Shown here piece after piece: positions 18,225-28,445 of a DNA stretch of 64,000 nucleotides. Numbering within the stretch: the first letter of the stretch is position 1; each line of letters starts with the position of its first letter. This DNA is from Solirubrobacter deserti (lineage in GTDB: Bacteria > Actinomycetota > Thermoleophilia > Solirubrobacterales > Solirubrobacteraceae), in assembly GCF_003344625.1 (NCBI RefSeq), contig NZ_QPKJ02000005.1, positions 62,001 to 126,000 on the forward strand, read 5' to 3'. Position numbers and translations under genes: made by a program. The notes below the pieces were generated by a model that worked only from the letters and a program-made list of their open reading frames with translations, did no database searches and was not told the origin of the DNA.

Positions 18225-19847
18225 TCACCGCAGCGACTGGAGCGCCTCGCCCGCGTCGCGGGCGACGTCCATCAGCGGCTCGGGGTAGACGCCGAACGCG
18301 ATCGTGACGAGCGCGCAGAAGACCGCGACGAAGATGACCTCGGGCTGGGAGATCCGCGGCCCGCTCGTGATGATCGAGGGCTCGCCGAAGTCCTCGGACA
18401 CGACACGGCCGACGTCGGCACCGGGCTCGCGGCCCGCGGCGTACGCGGCCTCGTCCCCCTCGGGCGACCCGCCGGCCATGATCGGCACGGCGGAGAGCGA
18501 CGTGGAGGCCGCGGGTGCCTCGCGCATCCACACGGCGGCGACCACGCGCAGGTAGTACGCCAGCGAGATCGCCGAGCCGACCACGATCACGACGCCGAGC
18601 CAGCCGTAGCCGTTGTTGACGGCCGCGTTGATCAGGTAGATCTTGCCGAAGAAGCCCGCCGTCACCGGGAAGCCCGCGAGCGCGAGCATGGCGATCGTCA
18701 TCGGCCACGCCAGGAAGGGGCGGTCGCGGCCCAACCCGTACAGCGAGGAGATGTCGTCGCCGAGCCCGGTCTCCCGCTCGCGCGCGGTGATGACCGCGAA
18801 CGCGGCGAGGTTCATGACGACGTAGATCGCCAGGTAGAAGACGGTGGCGGCGATGCCGAGCTGGGTCGTGACCACGACGCCCGCGATCATGTAGCCCGCC
18901 TGCGCGACCGACGAGTAGGCCAGCATGCGCTTCAGCGACGACTGGCCGAGCGCGCCGACGTTGCCGACGATGATCGTGATCACGGCCAAGGTCGCAAACG
19001 CGGGAGCCCACGTGGTCGTCGCGTCGATCAGCGGCCCGACGAACAGGCGGATGATCACGCCGAAGGCCGCGGCCTTGGTGGCGACGGCCATGAAGCCGGT
19101 GACCGGGGTCGGCGCGCCCTCGTAGACGTCCGGCGTCCACTGGTGGAACGGCGCGACCGAGGCCTTGAACGCCAGGCCCGCGAGCACCAGGCCGATGCCG
19201 ACCATGAACAGCGTGTCGTCGGCCATCTCGGCCGCGACCGCGGCGATGTCGCCGTAGTTGGTGCCGCCGGCGGCGCCGTAGAGCATCGCCAGGCCGTACA
19301 GCAGCGTCGCGGAGCCGACCGAGCCGATGATCAGGTACTTCAGGCCCGACTCGAGCGACTGCTCGCGCCGCATGTGCGTCGCGCACAGCACGTACAGCGG
19401 GATCGACAGCAGCTCGAAGCCGATGAACAGCACGACCAGGTCGTTCGCCGCCACCAGCACGAGCATGCCGAGGATCGACATCAGCATCAGCGCGTAGTAC
19501 TCGCCCTCGCCCGCCTCGGCGGAGGCGATCGAGCGCCAGCTCAGGAACACGGCCGCGATCCCGCCCGCGACGAAGATCATGGTCAGCGCGAGCGTCAAAT
19601 TGTCGACGACCATCGCGTTGGCGACGATCCCCTCGTTGATGTCCCACTGCCAGACGCCGAGGCCGGCGGTGGCGCCGAGCGTCAGCAGGGTCAACACCGG
19701 AACGACCTGGCGGCGGATGAACGCGCTGCGCGCGAGCCCCACCAGGAGCACGATGCAGCCGCCCGCGACGAGCGCGATGAAGGGAGACAGCGCCTCCCAG
19801 TTGATCGGCGGACCCTTCGTGGTCGCCTGGGCCAGCAAGCCGGTCAT
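18225..19847 (-). CDS. nuoN: NADH-quinone oxidoreductase subunit N
   Basis: A 540-residue antiporter-like proton-pumping membrane subunit of complex I with about 14 helices. Conserved segments include the lysine-containing helix YLIIGSVGSATLLYGLAMLYG, FHQWTPDVYEGAPTPVTGF and LKRMLAYSSVAQAGYM. It is about 50 residues longer than E. coli NuoN, mainly through a hydrophilic loop near residues 440-490 (APAASTSLSAVPIMAGG and onward). Last gene of the operon; its start overlaps the nuoM stop by ATGA. Confidence 0.97.
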   Translation of the reverse strand: MTGLLAQATTKGPPINWEALSPFIALVAGGCIVLLVGLARSAFIRRQVVPVLTLLTLGATAGLGVWQWDINEGIVANAMVVDNLTLALTMIFVAGGIAAVFLSWRSIASAEAGEGEYYALMLMSILGMLVLVAANDLVVLFIGFELLSIPLYVLCATHMRREQSLESGLKYLIIGSVGSATLLYGLAMLYGAAGGTNYGDIAAVAAEMADDTLFMVGIGLVLAGLAFKASVAPFHQWTPDVYEGAPTPVTGFMAVATKAAAFGVIIRLFVGPLIDATTTWAPAFATLAVITIIVGNVGALGQSSLKRMLAYSSVAQAGYMIAGVVVTTQLGIAATVFYLAIYVVMNLAAFAVITARERETGLGDDISSLYGLGRDRPFLAWPMTIAMLALAGFPVTAGFFGKIYLINAAVNNGYGWLGVVIVVGSAISLAYYLRVVAAVWMREAPAASTSLSAVPIMAGGSPEGDEAAYAAGREPGADVGRVVSEDFGEPSIITSGPRISQPEVIFVAVFCALVTIAFGVYPEPLMDVARDAGEALQSLR

Positions 19848-21310
19848 CGCAACACCGCTTCCACCGTCGAACGAACCGTCGCCTCACCCGCGTCCAGCGC
19901 GAGCTGCGGGTACAGCGCGAAGGCGATGATCGCGAGCACCAGCGGCACGAGCACCAGGCCGTCGCGCAGCGTCATCTCGAACGAGGTCACCTTCGGGCCG
20001 ACCCGGTTGTGCATCGAGCGGATGTACATGCGCAGCGCGTAGACCGAGGCCAGGATCACGCCGATCGAGGCCAGGAAGGCGAGCGCCTGCACCGACGAGA
20101 AGGCGCCGAGCAGGATCAGGAACTCGCCCGCGAAGTTCGCGGACCCCGGCATCGCGAGCGTCGCCAGCGCCACGATCAGGAACAACGCCGCCAAGACCGG
20201 TGCACGGAACGCGATCCCGCCGTAGTCGCGGATGTCCTCCGAGCCCTCGGCGCGCTCGGCGAGCAGCGCCACGACGAAGAACAGCGGCGCGACCACCAGC
20301 CCGTGGTTGATCGACTGCAGCAGCGCGCCCTGAGCGCCCTGGCCGGACGCGTCGATGGCGAAGATGCCGAGCGTGATGAACCCGAGCTGGGCGATCGACG
20401 AGTAGCCGAGGATCAGGCGCGCGTTGGTCTGCGTGAAGGCCTGGATCGAGCCGTACAGGATCGAGATCACGGCCAGGATCAGCAGGATCACGTTCCAGTC
20501 GTTGGTCGCCGCCGGGAACAGCGGCAGCACGAGCTTCAGGAAGCCGTAGGCCGCGACCTTGGACACCACGCCGGAGAAGAACGCCAGCGCCGGCAGCGGC
20601 ATCGAGCGGTACGCGTCCGGCATCCAGCCCTGGAACGGGAACGCCGGCATCTTGATCAGGAACGCGAGCGCGAAGGCCACGAACAGCCACTTCTGCTGGG
20701 ACTCCGACAGCAGGTTGGCCTGCAGGTCGGTGAGCACGAACGACAGCTCGCCGCCCGGGTTCGACAGCACCGCCGTGGCGACCGCCGCGGCGAGCATCAG
20801 CAGCGAGCCGACGAGCGTGTAGATGACCATCTTCAGCGCCGCCGCGGCACGGTCGCCCGAACCCCACTGGCCGACGATGAAGTAGAAAGGCACCAGCATC
20901 AGGTCGAAGAACAGGACGAAGAGCGCGAGGTCCTGCGCCACGAACGCGCCGAGCACGGCCGTCTGGCCGAGCGCGAAGTGGAAGCAGAAGAGCCCGGCGC
21001 GCTCGGGCGTCCGGACCGACAGCCAGACGGCGGAGGCGAACGCGACGACGCAGGTCAGCGCGATCAGCCACAGGTTCAGGCCGTCGATGCCGAGCTTGTA
21101 GCGGATGCCCAGCTCGGTGATCCAGGCGTCGTCGGTGACGTACTGCAGCCCGGCGCCGGCGTCGAAGTCCGTGATCATGTAGATCGTGTACGCCAGCGGG
21201 ATCAGCGTCCCGACCAGCAGGATCTTCGGCGCGAGGCTCCGCGGCGAGAACGCCGACACGAGCCCCATCAGCGCGGGGAAGAAGACGAGGATGCTCAGGT
21301 GGATGGTCAT
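19844..21310 (-). CDS. nuoM: NADH-quinone oxidoreductase subunit M
   Basis: A 488-residue antiporter-like subunit of complex I. Landmarks are LVPFYFIVGQWG, FLIKMPAFPFQGWMPDAY (conserved lysine and discontinuous helix) and RLILGYSSIAQLGFITLG. The start MTIHLSILVFFPAL at 21310 overlaps the nuoL stop by ATGA; longer in-frame extensions upstream would run through nuoL and are not real. Confidence 0.97.
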   Translation of the reverse strand: MTIHLSILVFFPALMGLVSAFSPRSLAPKILLVGTLIPLAYTIYMITDFDAGAGLQYVTDDAWITELGIRYKLGIDGLNLWLIALTCVVAFASAVWLSVRTPERAGLFCFHFALGQTAVLGAFVAQDLALFVLFFDLMLVPFYFIVGQWGSGDRAAAALKMVIYTLVGSLLMLAAAVATAVLSNPGGELSFVLTDLQANLLSESQQKWLFVAFALAFLIKMPAFPFQGWMPDAYRSMPLPALAFFSGVVSKVAAYGFLKLVLPLFPAATNDWNVILLILAVISILYGSIQAFTQTNARLILGYSSIAQLGFITLGIFAIDASGQGAQGALLQSINHGLVVAPLFFVVALLAERAEGSEDIRDYGGIAFRAPVLAALFLIVALATLAMPGSANFAGEFLILLGAFSSVQALAFLASIGVILASVYALRMYIRSMHNRVGPKVTSFEMTLRDGLVLVPLVLAIIAFALYPQLALDAGEATVRSTVEAVLR

Positions 21311-23316
21311 GCGGAGATCAGGAAGTAGGCGCCCAGGCCGCTGAACCCGATCAGCAGCAGCGCGGCGTAGTAGCGCAGGTAACCGGACTGGATGCTGCGC
21401 ACCGCGGCCGACAGCGCGCGGATCGCGCCCGACGAGCCGCCGACCAGCGCTCCGTTGACGAACAGCCGCTCGAACGTCGAGTTCGCGAACCGGCCCATCC
21501 AGGCGGCGGGGCGGACGATCAGGAAGTCGATGGCCTCGTCGAAGAACCACTTGTTGACGAAGAACGTGTGGACCGGCTTCAAGCGGGCCTGGAAGCTCGC
21601 CGCGTTGCCGCCCTTGCCGTAGATGGTCCAGGCGGCGAAGATGCCGGCGGCGCCGATCAGCGCGCCGATCGCCAGCCCGATCCACTCGGCCGTGTGCGAC
21701 GGGTGGATCTCCTCGAACAGCTCCGAGTCATGGAACGTCGGGTGCAGGAAGTCGTGGAGCGCGGACGTCACGCCCGGGATCTGCACGAAGCCGCCGACGA
21801 TCGCGAGCACGGCCAGGCCGCCCATGGCGATCTTCATGCCGCCCGCGCGCTCGGCGATGTGGTGCTCCGGGCCGGGGAAGCCGACCTCGGTGTCCTCGAC
21901 CTCGCCGTTGGCCGGGTTGGTCGGCTCGGGCGCGTGGTAGAGGTGGCCGTGCGAGAGCTCCTCGGCCTCCGGCGACATCTTCCCGAAGAACGCGCGGAAG
22001 ATCATCCGGAACGTGTAGAAGGCCGTCATCAGCGCGCCGACGTAGCCGAGGATCGCCATCACGAGGTAGACCCCGCCGCGGTCGATCATGTAGGCCAGGA
22101 TCTCGTCCTTGGAGAAGAAGCCCGAGAACGGCGGGATGCCCGACAGCGCGAGGCCGCCGATGACCATGCACGCGAACGTGAACGGCATCACCTTGCGGAA
22201 GCCGCTCATGCGGTCCAGGTCCTGGTTGCCGCCCATCGCGGAGATCACCGAGCCGGCCGCCATGAAGAGCAGCGCCTTGAAGAAGGCGTGCGTCATCAGG
22301 TGGAACATGCCCGCCGCGTAGACCGCGGAGGACACGGCCATGATCATGTAGCCGATCTGCGACATCGTCGAGTAGGCGATGACGCGCTTGAGGTCGGTCA
22401 CGACCAGGCCGATCGTGGCCGCGATCAGCAGCGTCGCGCAGCCGATGATCGAGCCGACCATCGCGGCGTCCGGCGCGTGCTCGAACAGCGGGTGCAGGCG
22501 GGCGATCAGGTAGACGCCCGCGGTGACCATGGTCGCCGCGTGGATCAGGGAGGAGACCGGCGTCGGGCCCTCCATGGCGTCCGGGAGCCAGGTGTGGAAC
22601 GGCACCTGCGCGGACTTGGCGAACGCGCCGACCAGCAGCAGGATGCAGCCCGCGACGAGCTCGGTCTGGTTCTCGGTGAACGCCTCGCCGACGCGCTCGA
22701 AGCTCGTCAGGAAGTCCAGCGAGTTGGTGCCCTGGAAGATGAAGTAGGCGCCGAGCACGAGGCCGACGTCGCCGGCCACGTTGATCACGAACGCCTTGAT
22801 GCCGGCGGCCGTCGCGGTCGTGCGCCGGTACCAGAACGAGATCAGCATGTACGAGGCCGCGCCGACGAACGCCCAACCCACGATCAGCAGGAAGAAGTTC
22901 GCCGCCAGGACCAGCAACAGCATGCTGAACACGAAGAAGTTCAGGTAGGCGAAGAAGCGCGTGTAGCCGCGGTCGCCGCCCATGTACGAGAACGAGTAGA
23001 GGTGGATCAGCGTCGAGACGCCCGTCACCACCAGGCACATCAGGACCGACAGCGGGTCGATCAGGATCGCGAGCTGGGCGTCCACGCCCACCGTGTTCGC
23101 GTAGTCCCAGGCGACGGAGACGAGCTGGCGCTCCTCCTCACCGCGGTCCTGCAGGCCGAAGAACATCAGCACGGCGAAGACGAAGGCGAGGCCGATGGCC
23201 GCGGTCCCGAGTGCGCCGTGCACGCGCTGGGGCAGCGCCTTGAAGGTGAGGCCGATCAGCACCGAGCCCGCGAGGGGCGTCAGGAGGACGAGCCATCCGA
23301 GGGTTGTCACGCTCAT
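21307..23316 (-). CDS. nuoL: NADH-quinone oxidoreductase subunit L
   Basis: A 669-residue antiporter-like subunit bearing the long lateral helix at its C-terminus. Visible landmarks: FKSAQVPFHTWLPDAMEGPTPVS-like segment (AKSAQVPFHTWLPDAMEG), DLKRVIAYSTMSQIGYM, and HAFFKALLFMAAGSVI. A histidine-rich hydrophilic stretch (SHGHLYHAPEP) sits around residue 450. ATGA overlap with nuoK upstream. Confidence 0.97.
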   Translation of the reverse strand: MSVTTLGWLVLLTPLAGSVLIGLTFKALPQRVHGALGTAAIGLAFVFAVLMFFGLQDRGEEERQLVSVAWDYANTVGVDAQLAILIDPLSVLMCLVVTGVSTLIHLYSFSYMGGDRGYTRFFAYLNFFVFSMLLLVLAANFFLLIVGWAFVGAASYMLISFWYRRTTATAAGIKAFVINVAGDVGLVLGAYFIFQGTNSLDFLTSFERVGEAFTENQTELVAGCILLLVGAFAKSAQVPFHTWLPDAMEGPTPVSSLIHAATMVTAGVYLIARLHPLFEHAPDAAMVGSIIGCATLLIAATIGLVVTDLKRVIAYSTMSQIGYMIMAVSSAVYAAGMFHLMTHAFFKALLFMAAGSVISAMGGNQDLDRMSGFRKVMPFTFACMVIGGLALSGIPPFSGFFSKDEILAYMIDRGGVYLVMAILGYVGALMTAFYTFRMIFRAFFGKMSPEAEELSHGHLYHAPEPTNPANGEVEDTEVGFPGPEHHIAERAGGMKIAMGGLAVLAIVGGFVQIPGVTSALHDFLHPTFHDSELFEEIHPSHTAEWIGLAIGALIGAAGIFAAWTIYGKGGNAASFQARLKPVHTFFVNKWFFDEAIDFLIVRPAAWMGRFANSTFERLFVNGALVGGSSGAIRALSAAVRSIQSGYLRYYAALLLIGFSGLGAYFLISA

Positions 23317-23612
23317 CCTTGAAGCTCCCGCAGCTCATCCACGTCGATCGGCAGGCGGCGCCGGTAGATCGCGACGACCAGGCCGAGGCCGACGGCGACC
23401 TCGCAGGCCGCGACGACCATGACCATCAGCGCGAAGATCTGCCCGCCCATGTCCCCGTGCGCGCGCGCGAAGGCGACCAGCGCCAGGTTCGCGGCGTTCA
23501 GCATCAGCTCCAGGCACAGCAGGACCACGAGCGGGTTGCGGCGGGTGAGGACGCCTCCGGCGCCGATGCAGAAGATCAGCGCCGAGACGATCAGGTACCA
23601 GATCAGATCCAT
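23313..23612 (-). CDS. nuoK: NADH-quinone oxidoreductase subunit K
   Basis: A 99-residue, three-helix membrane subunit. It has the conserved glutamates of the proton channel in LLCLELMLNAANLALV and VVAACEVAVGLGLVVA. Standard length. One-base TGATG junction with nuoJ upstream and ATGA with nuoL downstream. Confidence 0.97.
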   Translation of the reverse strand: MDLIWYLIVSALIFCIGAGGVLTRRNPLVVLLCLELMLNAANLALVAFARAHGDMGGQIFALMVMVVAACEVAVGLGLVVAIYRRRLPIDVDELRELQG

Positions 23613-24232
23613 CAGATGCCCCGGGGCCCGCCGGCTTCGATCATCTCGCCCGTCTCGCCCTGGCCCTTGGTCAGCTCGTCGCGCTTGAGGAAGTCGGTGA
23701 CGGAGATCTCGTTCGCGTCGCCGAGCCCGGAGCGCCGGCGCGCGAGGATCACGGCGCCGACGGCCGCGACCAGCAGCAGCAGCGACGCGACCTCGAAGGC
23801 CACCAGGTAGTCGGTCAGGAACAGGCGGCCGACCTCGGAGGGCTCACCGAACGGCGCGCGATAGCCCGCGCCCTCGGTGTTGATGGCCTCCAGGCCCGTG
23901 CCGACCAGCGCGATCGTCAGCTCGACGAACAGCGCGGCGGCGAACAGCACGGAGATGACCCGCAGGGCCGGACCCGAGCGGCCGGCAAGACCGGCCTCCA
24001 AGCCGCCGACGTAGCCGACGACGAAGACGTAGAGCACCATCACGGCGCCCGCGTAGACGATCACCTGCGCGGCCGCGACGAACTCCGCGCGCAGCAGCAG
24101 GAACAGCATCGCCAGGAAGATCAGGTGGGTGACGAGCGCGAGCACGCTGTAGAAGGCGTCGCGCAGCATCACCGTGCCCGCGGCGCCGCCCACGGCGCCG
24201 ATGGCAGCGAGGAAGAAGAAGAACTCAGCCAC
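23612..24232 (-). CDS. nuoJ: NADH-quinone oxidoreductase subunit J
   Basis: A 206-residue membrane subunit with five helices. The segment AQVIVYAGAVMVLYVFVVGYVGG contains the helix-3 pi-bulge region typical of NuoJ. A soluble C-terminal tail (about 40 residues) follows the last helix. It starts 58 bp after nuoI, the only sizeable gap in the operon. Confidence 0.95.
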   Translation of the reverse strand: MAEFFFFLAAIGAVGGAAGTVMLRDAFYSVLALVTHLIFLAMLFLLLRAEFVAAAQVIVYAGAVMVLYVFVVGYVGGLEAGLAGRSGPALRVISVLFAAALFVELTIALVGTGLEAINTEGAGYRAPFGEPSEVGRLFLTDYLVAFEVASLLLLVAAVGAVILARRRSGLGDANEISVTDFLKRDELTKGQGETGEMIEAGGPRGI

Positions 24233-24289
24233 GCTTAGCCCGCCGCGTAAGGTCGGATGATCGGGGTGGGGTGGAGGGGCTGCATCGCC

Positions 24290-24820
24290 TTACTCATCTG
24301 GTGTCCGCAAGGGAGTGCGCTCGAGCGGCTCGGCGAGCAGCATCTCCTTGGTGAAGATCAGGTCGGACCGGTTGTAGTCCGCCATCTCGTAGTCGTGGCC
24401 GAGCGTGATCGCGTCGAACGGGCACGCGATCTCGCAGTAGCCGCAGAAGATGCAGCGCGAGAGGTTGATCTCGTAGACGGCGGCGTAGCGCTCACCGGCG
24501 CTGACGCGGTTCTCCGGCGTGTTCTCGGCCGCCACGACGCGGATGCAGTCCGCGGGGCAGGCCGCCGCGCACAGCGAGCAGCCGACGCACTTCTCGAGGC
24601 CCGTGTCCTCGAAACGGTGGAGCTTGTGCCGGCCGCGGAAGCGCGGGTACACCGGCGTCTTCTCCTCGGGATAGCCGATCGTCGTCGTACCTTCCACCGC
24701 GCGGGAGAAGGTCATCTTCAAGCCCTTCAGGGTCGCGGCGAATGCGCGGAAGGTCCCGCTGGCCGCGCCCTCACGGGGCTGATGGATGACGACGACGTCG
24801 TCGCCGGGGTCATAGGGCAT
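24290..24820 (-). CDS. nuoI: NADH-quinone oxidoreductase subunit I
   Basis: A 176-residue hydrophilic subunit that carries two [4Fe-4S] clusters (N6a/N6b): [12 protein letters not shown] and [12 protein letters not shown]. The start MPYDPGDD at 24820 overlaps the nuoH stop by one base (TGATG). It passes electrons from NuoG to NuoB. Confidence 0.96.
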   Translation of the reverse strand: MPYDPGDDVVVIHQPREGAASGTFRAFAATLKGLKMTFSRAVEGTTTIGYPEEKTPVYPRFRGRHKLHRFEDTGLEKCVGCSLCAAACPADCIRVVAAENTPENRVSAGERYAAVYEINLSRCIFCGYCEIACPFDAITLGHDYEMADYNRSDLIFTKEMLLAEPLERTPLRTPDE

Positions 24821-25851
24821 CAGTCGAGCACCACCACGAGAACTGCAGTGACAAGGGCATTGAGCGTCGCGAGCGGCAGCAGGATCTTCCAGCCGAACGA
24901 CATCAGCTGGTCGTAGCGCAGGCGGGGGAGCGTCGCGCGCACCCAGATGAAGAAGAAGATGAAGACCCACATCTTCGCGAGCACGACGATCGGCTCGATC
25001 CAATTGGGCTGATCCCAGAACGGCACGTCCCAGCCGCCGAAGAAGATCGTCGTGAACAGCAGCGAGACGACGACCATGTTCAGGTACTCGGCGGCGAAGA
25101 ACGCCGCGAAGCGGCCGCCGCTGTACTCGGTGAAGTAACCGCCGACGAGCTCGGCCTCACCCTCGGCGAGATCGAACGGCGGGCGGTTGGTCTCGGCGAA
25201 GCCGGCGACCAGGAACACGAGCCAGCCGACGAACTGCGGGATGAACAGCCAGACGTTCTGCTCCTGCCACGTGACGATGTCCACCAGTGACAGCGAGCCG
25301 ACCATCATGATCACGCCGATGATCGAGAGGCCCTGGGCGATCTCGTAGGAGATCAGCTGGGCGGCGGCGCGCATCGAGCCGAGGAACGAGTACTTCGAGT
25401 TCGACGACCAGCCGCCGAGCATCAGGCCGTAGAAGGCGATGCCGCCGAAGGCGAAGGCGAAGAGGATGCCGATCGACGGGTCGACCCCGTAGAGGCCGGT
25501 CTTGACGCCGAAGATGTCGACGGTGTCCGAGAACGGGATGATCGCGAGCGTCGCCGCCGCGGTGACCATCGAGATGATCGGCGCCGCGATGAACAGCCAC
25601 TTGCGCGAGTCGCGCGGGACGAACTGCTGCTTGAACAGCAGCTTGCCGATGTCCGCCACGGCCTGCAGCAGGCCGAACGGGCCGACGCGCGTCGGGCCGT
25701 AGCGGTGCTGGAAGCGGCCGAGCAGCTTGCGGTCGGCCAGCAGCGCCATCGGCACCATGTTGAAGACGACGAGGAAGATCGCCAGTGCCTTGGCGATCTG
25801 CATCCACCACGGCTCGAAGTAGCCGATCTCGGCGTAGAGAGGCGCGCTCAT
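24820..25851 (-). CDS. nuoH: NADH-quinone oxidoreductase subunit H
   Basis: A 343-residue membrane subunit that forms the quinone entry region at the membrane-arm interface. Conserved stretches are [41 protein letters not shown] and [15 protein letters not shown]. The ATG at 25851 overlaps the nuoG stop (ATGA). Confidence 0.97.
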   Translation of the reverse strand: MSAPLYAEIGYFEPWWMQIAKALAIFLVVFNMVPMALLADRKLLGRFQHRYGPTRVGPFGLLQAVADIGKLLFKQQFVPRDSRKWLFIAAPIISMVTAAATLAIIPFSDTVDIFGVKTGLYGVDPSIGILFAFAFGGIAFYGLMLGGWSSNSKYSFLGSMRAAAQLISYEIAQGLSIIGVIMMVGSLSLVDIVTWQEQNVWLFIPQFVGWLVFLVAGFAETNRPPFDLAEGEAELVGGYFTEYSGGRFAAFFAAEYLNMVVVSLLFTTIFFGGWDVPFWDQPNWIEPIVVLAKMWVFIFFFIWVRATLPRLRYDQLMSFGWKILLPLATLNALVTAVLVVVLD

Positions 25852-28445
25852 GTGACTTCCCGGGGCGGAATCGGCAGGCCGGCGGAGGGCGGCATCTCGG
25901 CCCGGCCCTCGACAGCGGGGGTCGACTGGATCGGGATCGACGTCGCGTCCGTCGAGCCCGGGCCGACGCGGTGCACCTCGACGATGCCGTGCGTGAGCAC
26001 GTTCGCGTTGTGCTCGGCGATGCCCTCGGCGACGAACACGCTGCCGGCCGGGATCGCGGCGCGGATGCGCGCGGTGCCCGGGATGCGGGTCCCGTTGCCG
26101 ATCTCGACGCGGTCGCCCTCGCCGATGCCGCGCGCGTCGGCGTCGGCCTTGGACAGCTCGACGACCTGCTTGGCGCGGATGAACTGCAGCGCGGGCGACA
26201 GGTCGACGTCCTTGTGCGCCCACAGCGGGCGGAAGGTGCCGAGCCGCAGCTCGCTCTCGCCCTTGGCCGGCAGGGACGCGGGGACCGCCAGCACGAACGG
26301 GTCCGACTGCTCGACCTCGAACGTCGCGTGCTCCTGCCAGCGCAGGCCGCGGCCGCCGATGCCGTCGAGCGTCATGCCGTTGTAGAACGGCACGGCTTCG
26401 AACACGCGCTTGGACACGACGGCGCCCGCGATCGCGGTGCCGGCGCTGTGGCCCAGCTCACGCGCGACGTCCGAGATGACCTGCCACAGGGCGCGCACGC
26501 CCGAGCCGGGCACGTCGCTCGCGGCGCGCGGGTGGCCGATCGCCTGGCGCAGGCGCTGCACGCGCCCGTCCGGATGCGTGATCGTGCCTTCCTTCTCGGG
26601 GTAGGCCTCGGCTGGGAAGACGACGTCCGCGTACTCGCGCACCGTGTCCGTCAGCTGGGACTCGACCGCGATCACGGTCTGGGCCGTGCCCAGGGCCTTC
26701 TCCCACGCGGGGCGGTTCGGGTAGTTGCGCAGCGGGTCGACGTGGTGCAGCCAGACCGTGTGCAGGTCGCCGGAAGCGAGGCCGGAGGCGATCGCCTCGG
26801 CGCCGTGGCCGGGTGCGGAGATCGTGGAGAAGCCCGGGCCGTGACCGGCGGCGAAGCCGACCTCGCGCAGGCCGCGGCCGTTCGGCGTCGAGGGCAGCTC
26901 GAGCAGGCCCGCGTTGGCGACGTTCGCGAGGTTCAGGCGGGAGGCGATGTTCAGCAGCGCCCGGCCGGCGGAGCCACGGAGCGCGCGGTCGCCGTACACG
27001 ATCACGACCTCCTCGCCGCCGGCGCGCAGCGCGTCGGCGAACTCCTGGATCGCGGTCGCGTTCGTGCCGGCCGCGGAGGCCGCGCCGCCGAGGTTGCCGG
27101 CGTCGCCGCTGAGGGCCGCGTCGAGCGCGACGAGGAAGCCCTCGGCGCCACCCGGCGCGAAGCGCAGCGTGGCGGCGGCGTTCTGATCGAGCGCGGTCGG
27201 CCGCGCGGACGCGACGACGAGCTTGGTGCCGTGGCGGCGCACTCCCTTGCGGATGCGCAGGTCCCACACGGGCGCCTCGTCGATCGGATCGCAGTCGACG
27301 AGCAGGACGGTGTGCGCGAACTCGAGGTCCGGCACGGTCGCCTGCAGCTTCGGGTCGGCGAGCGCGCGCACGACGTCCAGCGGCTGCTCGCCGCCGACTC
27401 CGGTGGCCAGATGGCTGGAGCCGAGCTTGTCGCGCAGCAGGCCGGAGAGCAGGAACGCCTCTTCGTTGGTCGTCGTGCCGCCCGCGAGCGCGGCGGCACG
27501 GTCGCCCGCCTTCTTGAGCGCGGCCGCGGCGGCCTCGATCGCCTTCTCCCACGAAGCGGGATGCAGCTCGGCGCCCTCGCGCACGAGCGGCTGCGTGATG
27601 CGCTCCTCGGCGTGCACGGCCTGGTAGCTGAAGCGGCCCTTGTCGCACAGCCAGCCGTCGTCGACCTCGGAGTGGTCGCGGCTGAGCACGCGCAACACGC
27701 GCTCGTCGCGGACGGTCAGCTCGACGTTGCACTGGGCGGTGCAGCCCGCGCACACGGTGCCGGCGCCCTCGATGTCCCACGGGCGCGCGCGGAAGCGGTA
27801 GGCCCGTGACGTGAGCGCGCCCACCGGGCACAGCTCGATGATGTTGCCGGAGAACGGCGCGACGTACGGGTGCCCGTCGAACGTCGAGACGTAGGACGCG
27901 GCGCCGCGCTGCTGGAGCACGAGCTGGTAGTCCTCGGCGACCTCCTGCGAGTAGCGCACGCAGCGGTAGCAGAGGATGCAGCGCTCGCGGTCGATCGCGA
28001 TCAGCGGGCTGAGCTCGAGCGGCTTCTTGAAGTGGCGCTTGGGCTCGATGAAGCGGGACGTCCCGGGACCCCACCCGTAGGTGATGTCCTGCAGGGGGCA
28101 CTCGCCGCCCTTGTCGCAGACGGGGCAGTCGAGCGGGTGGTTGATCAGCAGGAACTCGACCACCGCGCGCTGCGCGTCGTGCACGCGCTGCGTCTGCGTG
28201 TGGACGACCATGCCGTCACGGATCGGGGTGGAGCAGCCCGTCTGGAGCTTCGGGATGCCCTCGATCTCGACCAGGCACATGCGGCACGCGCCGACGGGCT
28301 GGCCGAGCTTGGGCTCGTAACAGAAGACGGGGATCTCGGTGTCGCCGTACTTGCCGGCGGCGTCCACCAGGATCATCCCCTCGGGCGCGGTGATCTCGCG
28401 CCCGTCGAGGGTGAAGGTGATCTCTTTGACTACGGGGCGAGGCAT
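25848..28445 (-). CDS. nuoG: NADH-quinone oxidoreductase subunit G
   Basis: An 865-residue iron-sulfur subunit. The N-terminal ferredoxin-like domain has C-rich motifs for the [2Fe-2S] and [4Fe-4S] clusters (GACRMCLVE, CPVCDKGGECPLQD, CILCYRCVRYSQEV). A molybdopterin-oxidoreductase-like region follows, with CAGCTAQCNVELTV. The C-terminus is the formate-dehydrogenase-type molybdopterin-binding fold, degenerate in complex I. Directly abuts nuoF. Confidence 0.96.
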   Translation of the reverse strand: MPRPVVKEITFTLDGREITAPEGMILVDAAGKYGDTEIPVFCYEPKLGQPVGACRMCLVEIEGIPKLQTGCSTPIRDGMVVHTQTQRVHDAQRAVVEFLLINHPLDCPVCDKGGECPLQDITYGWGPGTSRFIEPKRHFKKPLELSPLIAIDRERCILCYRCVRYSQEVAEDYQLVLQQRGAASYVSTFDGHPYVAPFSGNIIELCPVGALTSRAYRFRARPWDIEGAGTVCAGCTAQCNVELTVRDERVLRVLSRDHSEVDDGWLCDKGRFSYQAVHAEERITQPLVREGAELHPASWEKAIEAAAAALKKAGDRAAALAGGTTTNEEAFLLSGLLRDKLGSSHLATGVGGEQPLDVVRALADPKLQATVPDLEFAHTVLLVDCDPIDEAPVWDLRIRKGVRRHGTKLVVASARPTALDQNAAATLRFAPGGAEGFLVALDAALSGDAGNLGGAASAAGTNATAIQEFADALRAGGEEVVIVYGDRALRGSAGRALLNIASRLNLANVANAGLLELPSTPNGRGLREVGFAAGHGPGFSTISAPGHGAEAIASGLASGDLHTVWLHHVDPLRNYPNRPAWEKALGTAQTVIAVESQLTDTVREYADVVFPAEAYPEKEGTITHPDGRVQRLRQAIGHPRAASDVPGSGVRALWQVISDVARELGHSAGTAIAGAVVSKRVFEAVPFYNGMTLDGIGGRGLRWQEHATFEVEQSDPFVLAVPASLPAKGESELRLGTFRPLWAHKDVDLSPALQFIRAKQVVELSKADADARGIGEGDRVEIGNGTRIPGTARIRAAIPAGSVFVAEGIAEHNANVLTHGIVEVHRVGPGSTDATSIPIQSTPAVEGRAEMPPSAGLPIPPREVT